Origin: JALEFZ01 sp039820545
GTDB lineage: Bacteria > Bacteroidota > Bacteroidia > J057
Direction: 5' to 3'
Assembly (NCBI GenBank): GCA_039820545.1
Contig: JBCBPW010000001.1
Coordinates: forward strand, 124,001 to 188,000
DNA: 64,000 nt
The translations under genes were made by a program, and so were the position numbers. Under the pieces are notes generated by a model that saw only the letters and a program-made list of their open reading frames with translations, did no database searches and was not told where the DNA came from. Positions 20,378-28,724 of this stretch are shown in pieces; position 1 is the stretch's first letter, and the number at the start of each line of letters is the position of its first letter.

Positions 20378-20842
20378 CTAAGGCCCAGATCGATAGTATC
20401 TTACTTCGATCTGGGTTTTATCAGGTATCTCTGGATGACGCTGCTTGACCATGAGCTTTCTGAGATACCAGATATTTGCCACCTTTTCCAATTTAAATAA
20501 AAGGGCTTTCCCTGTCCCACTGACCATTTTCAATTTCGCCTTACGTTTTCGAATCTGAATCGCATCTAATCCTAGCGCACAATGATCTAGGCTCTCTCTA
20601 TCCCATGGCTCGTCCCGCAAAGCGATAAGGCCTCCCATAAGCATATCTGTCTCTCTGACAGGGACTAAGTTGTGGATGTGAATACTAGATAAACAAATGC
20701 TTTCGTCCACCTTCCTAGGGAGGAACTGAGATAGGTCCTCACAAGCAATGGCACTTTCCAGAATCTGGATATAAGGGGAAGGTGATTTTTGGGCAAAAAG
20801 AATAGTAGGGACGCAGAGCATCCATAGTAGCGTGAGTCTCAT
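20378..20842 (-). CDS. Small exported protein of unknown function
   Basis: 154 residues with a clear signal peptide (about residues 1-18, T-I-L-F-A-Q). The mature part has a scattered set of Cys, a basic stretch (R-K-R-K-A-K-L-K) and a C-terminal Y-L-R-K-L-M-V-K segment resembling a periplasmic beta-rich fold. I recognise no family. Its 3' end is convergent with the fibre unit and overlaps that unit's terminator; upstream it is 70 bases from the fucose synthase gene, with a long stem-loop in the gap. Confidence 0.6.
   Translation of the reverse strand: MRLTLLWMLCVPTILFAQKSPSPYIQILESAIACEDLSQFLPRKVDESICLSSIHIHNLVPVRETDMLMGGLIALRDEPWDRESLDHCALGLDAIQIRKRKAKLKMVSGTGKALLFKLEKVANIWYLRKLMVKQRHPEIPDKTQIEVRYYRSGP
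20384..20419 (+). terminator. Intrinsic terminator of the fibre-protein unit
   Basis: CCCAGATCGA (20384-20393) pairs with TCGATCTGGG (20406-20415) and is followed by TTTT. It sits 20 bases past the stop at 20363. The same bases encode the last codons of the convergent gene on the other strand. Confidence 0.8.
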
Positions 20843-20869
20843 ATGTGTGGAATTGAGTAGTATAAGGTA

Positions 20870-20914
20870 GAGGAAATTGAACCTGGAAAGGTTGCAAGCT
20901 TCCTCAATTTCCTC
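20870..20914 (-). other. Stem-loop between the fucose synthase and the small exported gene
   Basis: An 11-bp stem (GAGGAAATTGA pairing with TCAATTTCCTC) spans the gap and touches the stop codon of the fucose synthase gene. A nested GGAA/TTCC helix can form in the loop. There is no clear U tract, so it may stabilise or process the mRNA rather than terminate it. Confidence 0.5.
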
Positions 20915-21872
20915 ACCCTGGCACCCTATCTCCTTTTACATATGCTTGTTCATGAGCCAAATAATCTGCGTACACTTGGCGAATTCCCTCTTCCAAGGCT
21001 ATTTCATGCTGATACCCTAGATCATGAAGACGACTGACATCCATCCACTTGCGAGGTGTACCATTGGGTTTGCTTGTGTCAAAGACTAGCTGCCCCTGAT
21101 AGCCCACGACTTTTTGAATCGTCTCAGCCAATGTCTTGATGGTGATATCTTCTCCTGTCCCAATATTTAAAAAAGGCTTTTCGTCGTAACAGTCCATGAG
21201 AAATATACAGGCGCGCGCCAAATCATCCACATGCATAAACTCCCTGCGAGGACTCCCATCCCCCCAGATCTGCACTTCAGGCTTATGCCCTGTCTTGGCT
21301 TCGTGAAACTTACGCATCAAAGCAGGAAGTACATGAGAGTTTTGCAAATCGTAACTGTCATTGGGACCGTAGAGATTCGTCGGCATAGCAGATATAAATG
21401 AGGCTCCATACTGGTCACGATAAGCCTCACACAGCTTGATCCCAGCTATTTTGGCGATGGCATATGGCTCATTTGTAGGCTCCAATGTCCCAGTGAGTAG
21501 CTGCTCCTCCTGCATAGGTTGAGGCGCAAATTTGGGATAAATGCAAGAGGAACCAAGGAAAAGCAGCTTTTTTACATTGTGTACATGGGCCTGATGAATG
21601 ACATTTGCTTCAATCATCAGGTTGTCATAAATAAAATCCGCTCTGTAGGTGTTATTGGCTACGATTCCCCCGACTTTGGCAGCCGCCAAAAACACATATT
21701 CAGGTTGAGTTTCTGTAAAAAATGCAGCGACAGCGGCCTGATCTCGCAGGTCAAGCTCAGATTTTGCTCGTAGCAGGAGATGATGGTATCCTTCTCTTCG
21801 AAGGTATCTGACAATTGCGGCTCCTACCATCCCACGGTGTCCCGCCACAAAAATTCTTGCTTCTTTATGCAT
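20913..21872 (-). CDS. fcl: GDP-L-fucose synthase
   Basis: 319 residues, the normal length for this extended short-chain dehydrogenase, which epimerises and reduces GDP-4-keto-6-deoxy-mannose to GDP-L-fucose with NADPH. Visible features: the nucleotide-binding G-H-R-G-M-V-G at residues 11-17, S-S-C near 108-110, and the catalytic Tyr137-x-x-x-Lys141 in P-Y-A-I-A-K. The family signatures N-L-Y-G-P-N-D and R-R-E-F-M-H-V-D-D are also intact. The start overlaps the stop of the upstream GMD-like gene by eight bases, so the two are translationally coupled. The active site looks complete, unlike that of its partner. GDP-fucose would feed surface polysaccharide or glycoprotein synthesis, including the O-glycosylation typical of Bacteroidota. 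Confidence 0.93.
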   Translation of the reverse strand: MHKEARIFVAGHRGMVGAAIVRYLRREGYHHLLLRAKSELDLRDQAAVAAFFTETQPEYVFLAAAKVGGIVANNTYRADFIYDNLMIEANVIHQAHVHNVKKLLFLGSSCIYPKFAPQPMQEEQLLTGTLEPTNEPYAIAKIAGIKLCEAYRDQYGASFISAMPTNLYGPNDSYDLQNSHVLPALMRKFHEAKTGHKPEVQIWGDGSPRREFMHVDDLARACIFLMDCYDEKPFLNIGTGEDITIKTLAETIQKVVGYQGQLVFDTSKPNGTPRKWMDVSRLHDLGYQHEIALEEGIRQVYADYLAHEQAYVKGDRVPG

Positions 21873-22881
21873 GTTGAAAATGATCTTGGCTGATCTTTAC
21901 ATAGGGTTGCAACAGCTCGTCTACCCATGTATCAAATGTCGTCTGCGGTTCCCAGTCGAGTTGATGCTTTGCTTTTTTCGCACATCCGAGCAGATCAGTC
22001 TCAACCCTGCGATGCAAAGGAGGACAGACCTCCACAACCAATTTTCCTGTATGGGTGTCATACGCTTTCTCCTCCGTCCCTTTTCCTTCCCAAATCAAGT
22101 TCATACCCAGTTTCTCCCCACAGATCGTGACAAACTCACGCACGCTTCGCCCTTCTCCCGTAGCAATCACAAAATCTTCTGCTGATGGTTCTTGCAACAT
22201 TTTCCACATGGCTGCCGCATAATCACCCGCATATCCCCAGTCTCTGACGATATCCAGATTACCCAGTTTGAGTACATCTCTCCTCCCACTCGCTATCTCT
22301 CCCAGTGTCGCCGCTGTCTCTTGCGTCAAACACTGTGTCTTGCATCTCGCGGAAGTGTGACTAAATAATATGCCATTGCAGGCAAAAATACCGTATGTCT
22401 CTCGAAAGTTACGGACCATCCAGACCGCATACAATTCGGCTACTCCATGAGAGCTGACAGGATAAAATGGGGTTTCTTCCTGTATGGGTAAGGAGGTCAC
22501 ATGACCATATACTTCAGGGCTTACAGATTGGAAAAACTTCACGTCAGGAGAATACAAGCGGATAGCTTCTAACATGTGGAGCGTCGCAGCGGCATGAGGT
22601 TCCACCTCATCTATCTTCAAAGCATGACTCCTACGCAGTGGCGCATTGAGATGGTAGACTTCCTGTGGCTGGATTCGCTTGATGAGCTCTGCAAGCAAGA
22701 GCCCCTGAGTATCTGAGGCATCAAATATGTGGAGTTGATCGGCGATGTGCTGCAAATTTTGTGTATCTCCTACCCTTCCTTTCACCCATACTCCATATAC
22801 CTCATACCCTTTTGCTAATAATAATTCAGCCAAAAAGGAACCATCCTGACCATTAATGTCTGTAACCAATGCTTTTTTCAT
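21865..22881 (-). CDS. GDP-mannose 4,6-dehydratase homologue with substituted active site (probable pseudoenzyme)
   Basis: 338 residues from the ATG at 22881 (upstream AGGAG; the longer frame to 22974 has no family similarity). The body follows GMD closely: G-Q-D-G-S-F-L-A-E-L, T-P-F-Y-P, Y-G-I-F-A-C-N-G-I-L-F, L-G-N-L-D-I-V-R-D-W-G-Y-A-G-D-Y, V-I-A-T-G-E and D-W-E-P-x-T. Residues needed for catalysis are changed. The Tyr-x-x-x-Lys pair is His145 and Glu149, the T-G-x-x-G nucleotide loop begins T-D-I-N-G, the catalytic Thr position is Ser121 (Glu123 is kept), and the R-R-G-E substrate segment reads R-C-K-T. The reading frame is intact. Gene order (overlapping a normal fucose synthase) is that of a gmd-fcl pair. 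It may be a regulatory or structural paralogue, or an early decaying gene; the true GMD would then be encoded elsewhere. Confidence 0.8.
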   Translation of the reverse strand: MKKALVTDINGQDGSFLAELLLAKGYEVYGVWVKGRVGDTQNLQHIADQLHIFDASDTQGLLLAELIKRIQPQEVYHLNAPLRRSHALKIDEVEPHAAATLHMLEAIRLYSPDVKFFQSVSPEVYGHVTSLPIQEETPFYPVSSHGVAELYAVWMVRNFRETYGIFACNGILFSHTSARCKTQCLTQETAATLGEIASGRRDVLKLGNLDIVRDWGYAGDYAAAMWKMLQEPSAEDFVIATGEGRSVREFVTICGEKLGMNLIWEGKGTEEKAYDTHTGKLVVEVCPPLHRRVETDLLGCAKKAKHQLDWEPQTTFDTWVDELLQPYVKISQDHFQHA

Positions 22882-23014
22882 GCTATCCAATGCTCCTGGG
22901 TTATAAAAATTCAAGGTCAATTTCCTTTCACATATTCGATTTCGCGAATGATTATAGGAAGTGATCTTACGCATCCATTAGACAAGAACTGTTCCTATTT
23001 TGAGAAGCCAGAAG

Positions 23015-23031
23015 ATTTGTGCTGTACAAAT
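23015..23031. promoter_or_regulatory. Possible operator, short inverted repeat
   Basis: ATTTGT-GCTGT-ACAAAT is a 6+6 inverted repeat about 135 bases upstream of the GMD-like start, between that gene and the mutS2 terminator. It could be a regulator site or part of the promoter. The evidence is only its symmetry. Confidence 0.2.
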
Positions 23032-23041
23032 AAACGAGATA

Positions 23042-23081
23042 CTAAAACGAAAAGGCCATTGCACCTACATGCAATAGCCTT
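23042..23081 (-). terminator. Intrinsic terminator after mutS2
   Basis: On the minus strand AAGGCTATTGCA pairs with TGCAATGGCCTT (12 bp with one G-U pair, 6-base loop), followed by the T-rich TTCGTTTTAG. It lies about 30 bases past the mutS2 stop and separates the mutS2 unit from the gmd-like/fcl unit. Confidence 0.85.
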
Positions 23082-23109
23082 CTGTATGACTCTACAGAAA
23101 TATGGCTGA

Positions 23110-25551
23110 TCAATCCAAGTCAATCACCGTCCAACCTGCTCCTCCATCCTCTACGGGTGCATCTGCAGTACGATTCACAAAAGAAAACATAGCCAAGTGA
23201 TCACGTATGGCTTGCCTCAATGCACCTGTTCCCTTCCCGTGTAGCACACGCACACGCTTCAGTCCTGCGACTCTCGCTTCGTCTAAGAACTTATCCACAG
23301 CTGTCAAGGCTTTCTCGACACGCATGCCCATGACGTCCATTTCTAGCTTCGCATTCGTCATCGGAATCTCACTCTCATGGTCGTCTTGCGTAATTACAGC
23401 TACACGTGGGGCAGAAACTTTTTGGCGTTTGGGTGGACGAATCTTGACGAGTTGATTCAACTTCACATTGACACGTAAGCCCTCTGTCTCGATGACGCCT
23501 TTCTTTCCTTGAATATCTACTAGCTGACCATAAGAGGTCGCATTTTTCAGTTTCACCCAGTCCCCTGCCACGATTTCGGCTCCTGCGAGTACTTCTACTC
23601 CTGAAGACTCTGATTGAGTGACACGCTTTTTCTTTTTCTTCTCTGGAAGCTCAGGGAGTGCCTCCAAAGGCTCCACCTCAGGCGTCGCATTCATCAACTC
23701 TTTCCTCAGCTTACGCGTTCGCTCCTTCTCCGCTTGGGTTTCACGGATCTCGCGGATCGTAGTTTCAATCTTGCGATTGGCCTGCAAGATCAAGTTCTTG
23801 GCTTCTTCCTTCGCATCGCGAATGATGTGCTTTCGCTGCGCATCCAAGTCACGTTCTCTACGCTCGTTCTTTTCGACAAGTTGCTGAAGTTTATTTTCCT
23901 TGCGCTTATTTTCTGCAACCAGTTTGTTGAGCTGCTGAGACTTTTTCTCTAGCTCCTTCAATAATTTATCGGTTTCTATTTCATCTACACCGACCTTACG
24001 CCTGGCTTTCTTCAGGATGGTCTGGTGGACCCCTACCCTACGCGCCATCTCAAAAGCATAACTCCTCCCTGGAACGCCTTCCATCAGAAAATAGGTAGGC
24101 TTCAATTCTTGTGTATCGAACTGCATGGCCGCATTGATCACGCCTGATGTCACCTCGGCATAGTCCTTGAGATTGCCATAGTGGGTAGTGATGATGCCAA
24201 AAGCCCGTTGGTTGACAAAGCGCTCTAAGAAGGATTCCGCAATGGCCCCTCCCTGCGTCGGATCTGTACCCGACCCAAATTCATCTACTAGGAATAACGA
24301 GTTACGGTTCATATTGTCCCCCATCTGACGCCACTGATAAAGGCGAGAGGTGTAGGTGCTGAGGTCCGACTCAATCGACTGCTCATCTCCAATGTCCATG
24401 TAAAGCGCATCAAATAATCGAAATTCAGACCCTTCATCTACGGGAAGGAGGAAGCCTGTCTGAAGCATGATTTGCAGGAGGCCCACTACCTTCAAGGAAA
24501 CCGATTTCCCCCCAGCATTGGGTCCTGAGATTACCACAATTCGGCGTCCAGGATCTAGCGTCAGATTGAGCGGTACGACGGTCATCTTTTCCTCCAACGC
24601 TTTGAGTTGAAGCAAAGGATAATAAGCATCTCTTAGCATGATCTTCTGCCCCGCTGGATTCACCGTTGGCAGGGTTGCGTTCAGATCAAGTGCAACTTTT
24701 GCCTTAGCCATGATCAATTCTAATCGGATCATGACTTCCTGGAAGCCCTCTATTTCAGGGGCAAATTCTCTCAGTTTGGCCGTTACCTCACGGAGTATGC
24801 GCACGACTTCGTTGTGTTCCTGAATCTGAAGCTCTCGCAGTTGATTGTTGAGGTTGAGGGCTTCGGTAGGCTCGACATATACCGTATTACCCGATTGGGA
24901 GATATCATGGACAAAGCCAGGAACACGTCCTCTCGAATCCGCTCTGACAGGGATCACAAGCCTATCATTTCGGATGGTAGCCTCTCGATCCTGGGCCCAG
25001 CCCTTCTCATGTGCCCACCTCAACACACGGTTCAGCGTATCGCGCAGACTCTCACCTGAAGAAATGATCTGCTTGCGAATGCGCGCCAATTCAGGCGAAG
25101 CCTTGTCACTGATATTTCCATGATCATCTAGGATGGCCCCAATCATCGGAATCATTCGCTCAGAAAAAGGGAGTTCGTAAGCGAGAGAAGCCAGCAGCGG
25201 ATAAATTTCTTTCTTTTTCTCTAGAAAGCCCCGAAGCGTTTTGATGCCTTTCAACCAGGCGAGAAACTGACTGAGCTGCCTCGCAGAGAGGTAGTCGCCC
25301 TCCACTTGGAGCTTTTGTAGGATCGGCTCGATCGCCATGTAATAAGCACCTGGAAAGTGGTCTTCAAACTCCCATATATTTTTTGCCTCTGCCACACGGC
25401 GAAGTTCAGGAATAAGTATGTCTGGGTCTGATGTAGGGGATAAACTCTGACATCGTTCCTTGGCCTCAGGTCCCGAAACATACTTTTCGGTACGTTGAAG
25501 TATGATGTCAAAGCCTAATTTTTCGTATGTGTGGGGATGGATTAGCTTCAT
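23110..25551 (-). CDS. mutS2: MutS2-family ATPase/endonuclease with Smr domain
   Basis: 813 residues, the usual MutS2 length. No mismatch-recognition domain precedes the core. The clamp and lever helices are followed by Walker A G-P-N-A-G-G-K-S (343-350), a Walker B/signature L-V-D-E-F-G-S-G-T-D-P (about 421-431), and T-T-H-Y-G-N-L-K. A long Lys/Glu-rich coiled coil (about 525-650) and a KOW-like linker precede the C-terminal Smr nuclease domain (about 735-813). Its H-G-K-G-T-G-A-L-R motif is intact, while the usual L-D-L-R-G motif reads M-D-V-M-G. MutS2 proteins act on branched DNA to limit recombination and, in some species, on collided ribosomes; which applies here cannot be told. It is the second gene after the DUF4296 lipoprotein, eight bases apart. 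Confidence 0.95.
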   Translation of the reverse strand: MKLIHPHTYEKLGFDIILQRTEKYVSGPEAKERCQSLSPTSDPDILIPELRRVAEAKNIWEFEDHFPGAYYMAIEPILQKLQVEGDYLSARQLSQFLAWLKGIKTLRGFLEKKKEIYPLLASLAYELPFSERMIPMIGAILDDHGNISDKASPELARIRKQIISSGESLRDTLNRVLRWAHEKGWAQDREATIRNDRLVIPVRADSRGRVPGFVHDISQSGNTVYVEPTEALNLNNQLRELQIQEHNEVVRILREVTAKLREFAPEIEGFQEVMIRLELIMAKAKVALDLNATLPTVNPAGQKIMLRDAYYPLLQLKALEEKMTVVPLNLTLDPGRRIVVISGPNAGGKSVSLKVVGLLQIMLQTGFLLPVDEGSEFRLFDALYMDIGDEQSIESDLSTYTSRLYQWRQMGDNMNRNSLFLVDEFGSGTDPTQGGAIAESFLERFVNQRAFGIITTHYGNLKDYAEVTSGVINAAMQFDTQELKPTYFLMEGVPGRSYAFEMARRVGVHQTILKKARRKVGVDEIETDKLLKELEKKSQQLNKLVAENKRKENKLQQLVEKNERRERDLDAQRKHIIRDAKEEAKNLILQANRKIETTIREIRETQAEKERTRKLRKELMNATPEVEPLEALPELPEKKKKKRVTQSESSGVEVLAGAEIVAGDWVKLKNATSYGQLVDIQGKKGVIETEGLRVNVKLNQLVKIRPPKRQKVSAPRVAVITQDDHESEIPMTNAKLEMDVMGMRVEKALTAVDKFLDEARVAGLKRVRVLHGKGTGALRQAIRDHLAMFSFVNRTADAPVEDGGAGWTVIDLD

Positions 25552-25559
25552 TTATACAA

Positions 25560-26027
25560 CTACTCGACGTCTAGAGAGATTCTGGATATGGCGCTAGAGT
25601 CGGCTTTTAAATTTTTGAGTGAGTCTTTTCTTGCAGCCTCTTTTTGGGCTTGCTCTTCTAGCTGTTTTTCAGCGTATTCTTTCTTGGCCTGCTCTTCTCG
25701 CTCCTCCAGATTCTTTGTGATTTCTTGATAGATTTGATTCATCAATGGGGGATGCTCCATGTAATACTTATAATGTGTGAGAAAGGTTTGCCTATCGAGT
25801 GCATACTTGTCCAGAATTTCATTGGATAAGTCCTCACGAAGTGCTCTGCGCATAGCCAATGGACCTCCCCGCTTATCCACTACCACATCTGAAATATGCA
25901 TCTCAATCAAGATTTGCTGCATCACAGCGGGTGCTAAAGGCTCAAATTCCTCTTGCTGTTCTTCGCAACTTACCGTTACACATAGATTGAGCAATATCCA
26001 CCCTAAAATATGTATGTATCGCATCAT
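25560..26027 (-). CDS. DUF4296-type lipoprotein
   Basis: 155 residues. A short hydrophobic leader ends in V-S-C (Cys21), a relaxed Bacteroidota lipobox followed by acidic residues, which in this phylum can direct surface exposure. The next 90 residues match the DUF4296 pattern: L-A-P-x-V-M-Q-Q-I-L-I-E-M-H-I-S-D, then Y-x-L-D-R-Q-T-F and Y-Y-M-E-H-P. The C-terminal third is a Glu/Lys/Ala-rich coiled coil. The family has no known function. The gene leads the mutS2 transcription unit and is divergent from folA across 190 bases. Confidence 0.8.
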   Translation of the reverse strand: MMRYIHILGWILLNLCVTVSCEEQQEEFEPLAPAVMQQILIEMHISDVVVDKRGGPLAMRRALREDLSNEILDKYALDRQTFLTHYKYYMEHPPLMNQIYQEITKNLEEREEQAKKEYAEKQLEEQAQKEAARKDSLKNLKADSSAISRISLDVE

Positions 26028-26071
26028 GTATTTCTTTGATTCAAAGGTGGGTAGACTTTATCATTTCGTTG

Positions 26072-26079
26072 CAAAGATA
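26072..26079 (-). promoter_or_regulatory. Probable -7 promoter element for the DUF4296-mutS2 unit
   Basis: TATCTTTG on the minus strand fits the Bacteroidota -7 consensus TAnnTTTG and lies 45 bases before the lipoprotein ATG. The best TTTG upstream is 25 bases away, slightly longer than usual spacing. Confidence 0.4.
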
Positions 26080-26217
26080 CGCTTTTTTGGGCAGTCTGTT
26101 GAAGCAAAGCGCAAGATGTCGCCAACACTTTCTGATAAGTGACGTTTCTACCAAAGGAATTTATGTGTAACTGCTATTCCTATCATCATTTCGCATACTT
26201 TATCCCTTCATTTACCT

Positions 26218-26727
26218 ATGAGCCAACCCTTAATAGTTGCCATTTATGCCGTCTCAGAAAACGGCGTCATCGGAAAAGAAAATGACCTCCCCTGGAAACT
26301 GCCCAAAGACCTCAAGCATTTCATGAACCTTACCCTTGGGAAGTGTGTCATCATGGGACGGAAATCTTTTGACTCCCTAGGGCGTAAACCGCTTCCACGA
26401 AGACGCAACATCATTGTCACCCGCCAAAAGGATTTTCTAGCAGAAGGTGTTGAAGTAGCCCATTCTCTCGAAAAAGCAATCGCTATGTGTCAGGGCGAAT
26501 CCGAAATCTGTATTTCAGGTGGGGCAGGCATCTACAAAGAGTCTATAGAAAAAGGCTTCGTGACCCGTATATACGAGACGCTGGTACATGCAGATGTCGA
26601 GGGCGACACCTATTTCGAGCTACCTGATCCTGATAATTGGGAAATTGTAGACTTTGAAGCACATCAAGCCGATGAAAAACACGCCTTCGCCTACACGTTC
26701 CGCACGCTAGAAAAGAAAAAAGGATAA
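26218..26727 (+). CDS. folA: Dihydrofolate reductase
   Basis: 169 residues, standard for bacterial DHFR, which reduces dihydrofolate with NADPH. Motifs in order: V-A-I-Y-A-V-S-E-N-G-V-I-G (residues 7-19), L-P-W-K-L-P-K-D-L-K-H-F with the catalytic acidic Asp, V-I-M-G-R-K-S-F-D-S-L (about 44-54), N-I-I-V-T-R, and I-S-G-G-A-G-I-Y in the NADPH-binding part. No thymidylate synthase gene adjoins it. A copy of the intergenic hairpin repeat begins 23 bases after the stop, and no other terminator is visible there. Confidence 0.95.
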   Translation: MSQPLIVAIYAVSENGVIGKENDLPWKLPKDLKHFMNLTLGKCVIMGRKSFDSLGRKPLPRRRNIIVTRQKDFLAEGVEVAHSLEKAIAMCQGESEICISGGAGIYKESIEKGFVTRIYETLVHADVEGDTYFELPDPDNWEIVDFEAHQADEKHAFAYTFRTLEKKKG

Positions 26728-26750
26728 ATCTTTGAGAGTGTTCCAGAAAA

Positions 26751-26907
26751 TAAGACCCTATTTGAGACCTCAAATCTGCGAAAAGTTTGCGCTTTCAGAA
26801 CCTGAACTTCATCGATTTTGCCCCACTAAATCTCACACAACAGCTTTCGTCAGAACCTAAAATCTCTGCTTTTTAGCTAGATTTTCATTGCTCCAAATAG
26901 AGTCTAA
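26751..26907 (+). repeat. Dispersed intergenic hairpin repeat, copy 1 (157 bp)
   Basis: The element is bounded by imperfect 14-bp terminal inverted repeats (TAAGACCCTATTTG and CAAATAGAGTCTAA). Its interior is shared with the copies at 34.8 kb and 48.1 kb, including AAATCTGCGAAAAGTTTGCG near the left end and CTCTGCTTTTTAGCTAGATT near the right end. The two halves are partly complementary, so the whole can fold into a long imperfect hairpin. It carries no ORF and lies just after folA. Confidence 0.85.
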
Positions 26908-26995
26908 AATCATAGCCTATTCACGATAGGATAGGAAAAAAGATACAATTACCTAAAAAATCGCCTCCTCTGACCTCCTAGCGGCTATCCTGACC

Positions 26996-27027
26996 TTTGG
27001 AGGAGGAAGATATTCATGCTAATTTTG
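26996..27027 (+). promoter_or_regulatory. Bacteroidota-type promoter for rocD
   Basis: TTTG at 26996-26999 (-33 element), a 20-base spacer, and TAATTTTG at 27020-27027 (-7 element) match TTTG-N19-21-TAnnTTTG. It predicts a transcript start near 27035 and a leader of about 240 bases before the rocD ATG. Confidence 0.65.
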
Positions 27028-27273
27028 TAGAGCAACAGACCATAAGAGTTGTCCTCTTTTGGATACTTTCTTTGACTCATCATAGGACACCCAGCGTAAA
27101 AAATACGCTCTTTGGATCTCTATTTTGAGCAAAACGTACATCTCGAAAAGGAATCAGACCCAAAAGCGCATCTTTTGAATATGCACATGCTCAATCTGAT
27201 GCCTTGAAAAAAGCAAGATCCCTCACAGGATGACCTCTCCAAGTCTATCATTTTATCAAAATAATTTTAGCAT

Positions 27274-28521
27274 ATGATACAAACTACTTCAGGCATCACG
27301 TCACAGCAGGCCATGGAATGGGAAGATCGCTACGGTGCACACAATTACCACCCCCTACCTGTGGTTTTGAGCAAGGGCCAGGGCGTCCATCTCTGGAGCC
27401 CAGAAGGAAAGCAATATTATGACTTCCTCTCTGCTTATAGTGCCGTGAACCAGGGACATTGCCACCCCTACATTCTTCAAGCACTCAAAGATCAAGCAGA
27501 AAAGCTCACCCTCACCTCACGCGCATTTTACAATGATGCACTCGGACCTTATGAGAAATATATCACCGAACTCCTCGGCTATGATAAGGTACTTCCCATG
27601 AACACGGGTGTAGAAGGAGGAGAAACAGCGATTAAACTAGCCCGTAAATGGGGCTACGAAAAAAAGGGAATTGCCGAAAATCAGGCAAAAATCATTTTTG
27701 TTGAAGGCAACTTCTGGGGACGTACACTAGGTGCGATTTCCTCGTCTACAGACCCCAGCAGCTTCAAAGGTTTTGGCCCGTACATGCCTGGATATGAAAT
27801 CATTCCCTACAATGACTTAGGAGCCCTAGAAGCTGCACTGGAAGATCCCAATGTAGCAGGATTCATGGTCGAACCCATCCAAGGAGAAGCGGGAGTGGTC
27901 GTACCTGAAGCAGGATATCTAGCCAAAGCCTATGCCCTTTGTCAGTCAAAAAACGTCCTCTTTATCGCTGACGAAGTACAGACAGGGCTGGCACGTACAG
28001 GGAAGATGCTGGCCTGTGATCATGAAAATATCAAGCCTAACATCCTCATTTTAGGGAAAGCACTCTCTGGAGGTGTCCTCCCCGTATCAGCGGTACTCGC
28101 CGATGATGAGGTGATGCTATCCATCAAGCCAGGTGAGCATGGCTCTACCTATGGTGGGAATCCCCTTGCATGTGCTGTGGCAAAGGCCGCACTAGAGGTC
28201 ATCGTAGATGAAGGACTCGTAGAGAAAGCAGAACAGCTAGGCAATATTTTCCGCAGCCGCATGCTAGAACTCGTAGAAAAACGCACAGATCTCCTGACTG
28301 GCGTGAGAGGAAAAGGACTCCTAAATGCTGTACTCGTAAATGATACAGAAGATAGTCCCACAGCGTGGAACATGTGCCTTGCACTGGCAGAAAACGGTCT
28401 GCTGGCCAAACCTACACACGGGAACATCATTCGCTTTGCCCCTCCCCTAGTCATCACAGAAGCGCAAATGAATGAATGTGTAGATATTATCAGCCGAACT
28501 TTCATGAATTTCTCCAAATGA
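27274..28521 (+). CDS. rocD: Ornithine aminotransferase (ornithine--oxo-acid transaminase)
   Basis: 415 residues, typical of class III PLP-dependent ornithine delta-aminotransferase, which converts ornithine and 2-oxoglutarate to glutamate semialdehyde and glutamate. Visible: Y-G-A-H-N-Y-H-P-L-P-V (residues 20-30) of the OAT subgroup, the PLP-phosphate site near N-T-G-V-E-G-G-E-T-A, V-E-P-I-Q-G-E-A-G, I-A-D-E-V-Q-T-G with Asp233, and the Schiff-base Lys262 in L-G-K-A-L-S-G-G. The substrate-side Y-G-G-N-P-L-A is intact. It stands alone, with its own promoter and terminator, and links arginine/ornithine breakdown to proline and glutamate. Confidence 0.95.
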   Translation: MIQTTSGITSQQAMEWEDRYGAHNYHPLPVVLSKGQGVHLWSPEGKQYYDFLSAYSAVNQGHCHPYILQALKDQAEKLTLTSRAFYNDALGPYEKYITELLGYDKVLPMNTGVEGGETAIKLARKWGYEKKGIAENQAKIIFVEGNFWGRTLGAISSSTDPSSFKGFGPYMPGYEIIPYNDLGALEAALEDPNVAGFMVEPIQGEAGVVVPEAGYLAKAYALCQSKNVLFIADEVQTGLARTGKMLACDHENIKPNILILGKALSGGVLPVSAVLADDEVMLSIKPGEHGSTYGGNPLACAVAKAALEVIVDEGLVEKAEQLGNIFRSRMLELVEKRTDLLTGVRGKGLLNAVLVNDTEDSPTAWNMCLALAENGLLAKPTHGNIIRFAPPLVITEAQMNECVDIISRTFMNFSK

Positions 28522-28581
28522 TCCACAAGACAGACTGATACCTAAATATACCAAGACGAACTATTTATTCGTTCCGACTAG

Positions 28582-28622
28582 AAAGGCACTCCCATTCATC
28601 CTATGTGAGGTGCCTTTCTTTT
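28582..28622 (+). terminator. Intrinsic terminator after rocD
   Basis: AAAGGCAC (28582-28589) pairs with GTGCCTTT (28610-28617), followed by CTTTT. It lies 60 bases past the rocD stop. Confidence 0.75.
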
Positions 28623-28724
28623 AAAAAGATTTGCGGTTTTCGTAAAGAGTACCTTAGAATTGAGAGTTTTTAGCTAAATTATTAACAAATAACTTAGTTT
28701 TAAGAAGAATTTGTAATCAATAGT

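Larger units (their letters stand above)
26728..27273 (+). other. Intergenic region folA-rocD
   Basis: 546 bases without a gene. It holds the first copy of the dispersed hairpin repeat, the rocD promoter (27.0 kb), a CCTCCTC/GAGGAGG inverted repeat just upstream of that promoter, and a roughly 240-base rocD leader with a small perfect hairpin (AGCGTA/TACGCT at 27093-27109). No riboswitch class was recognised in the leader. Confidence 0.6.

Noticed and set aside
22882..22974. 31-codon N-terminal extension of the GMD-like gene.
   Set aside because: GMD proteins start at the M-K-K-A-L-V-T equivalent. The extension is not family-like, and the inner ATG has an AGGAG upstream.
27028..27273. Possible riboswitch in the long rocD leader.
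   Set aside because: Only a small 6-bp hairpin is visible; no block matching a known aptamer could be recognised.
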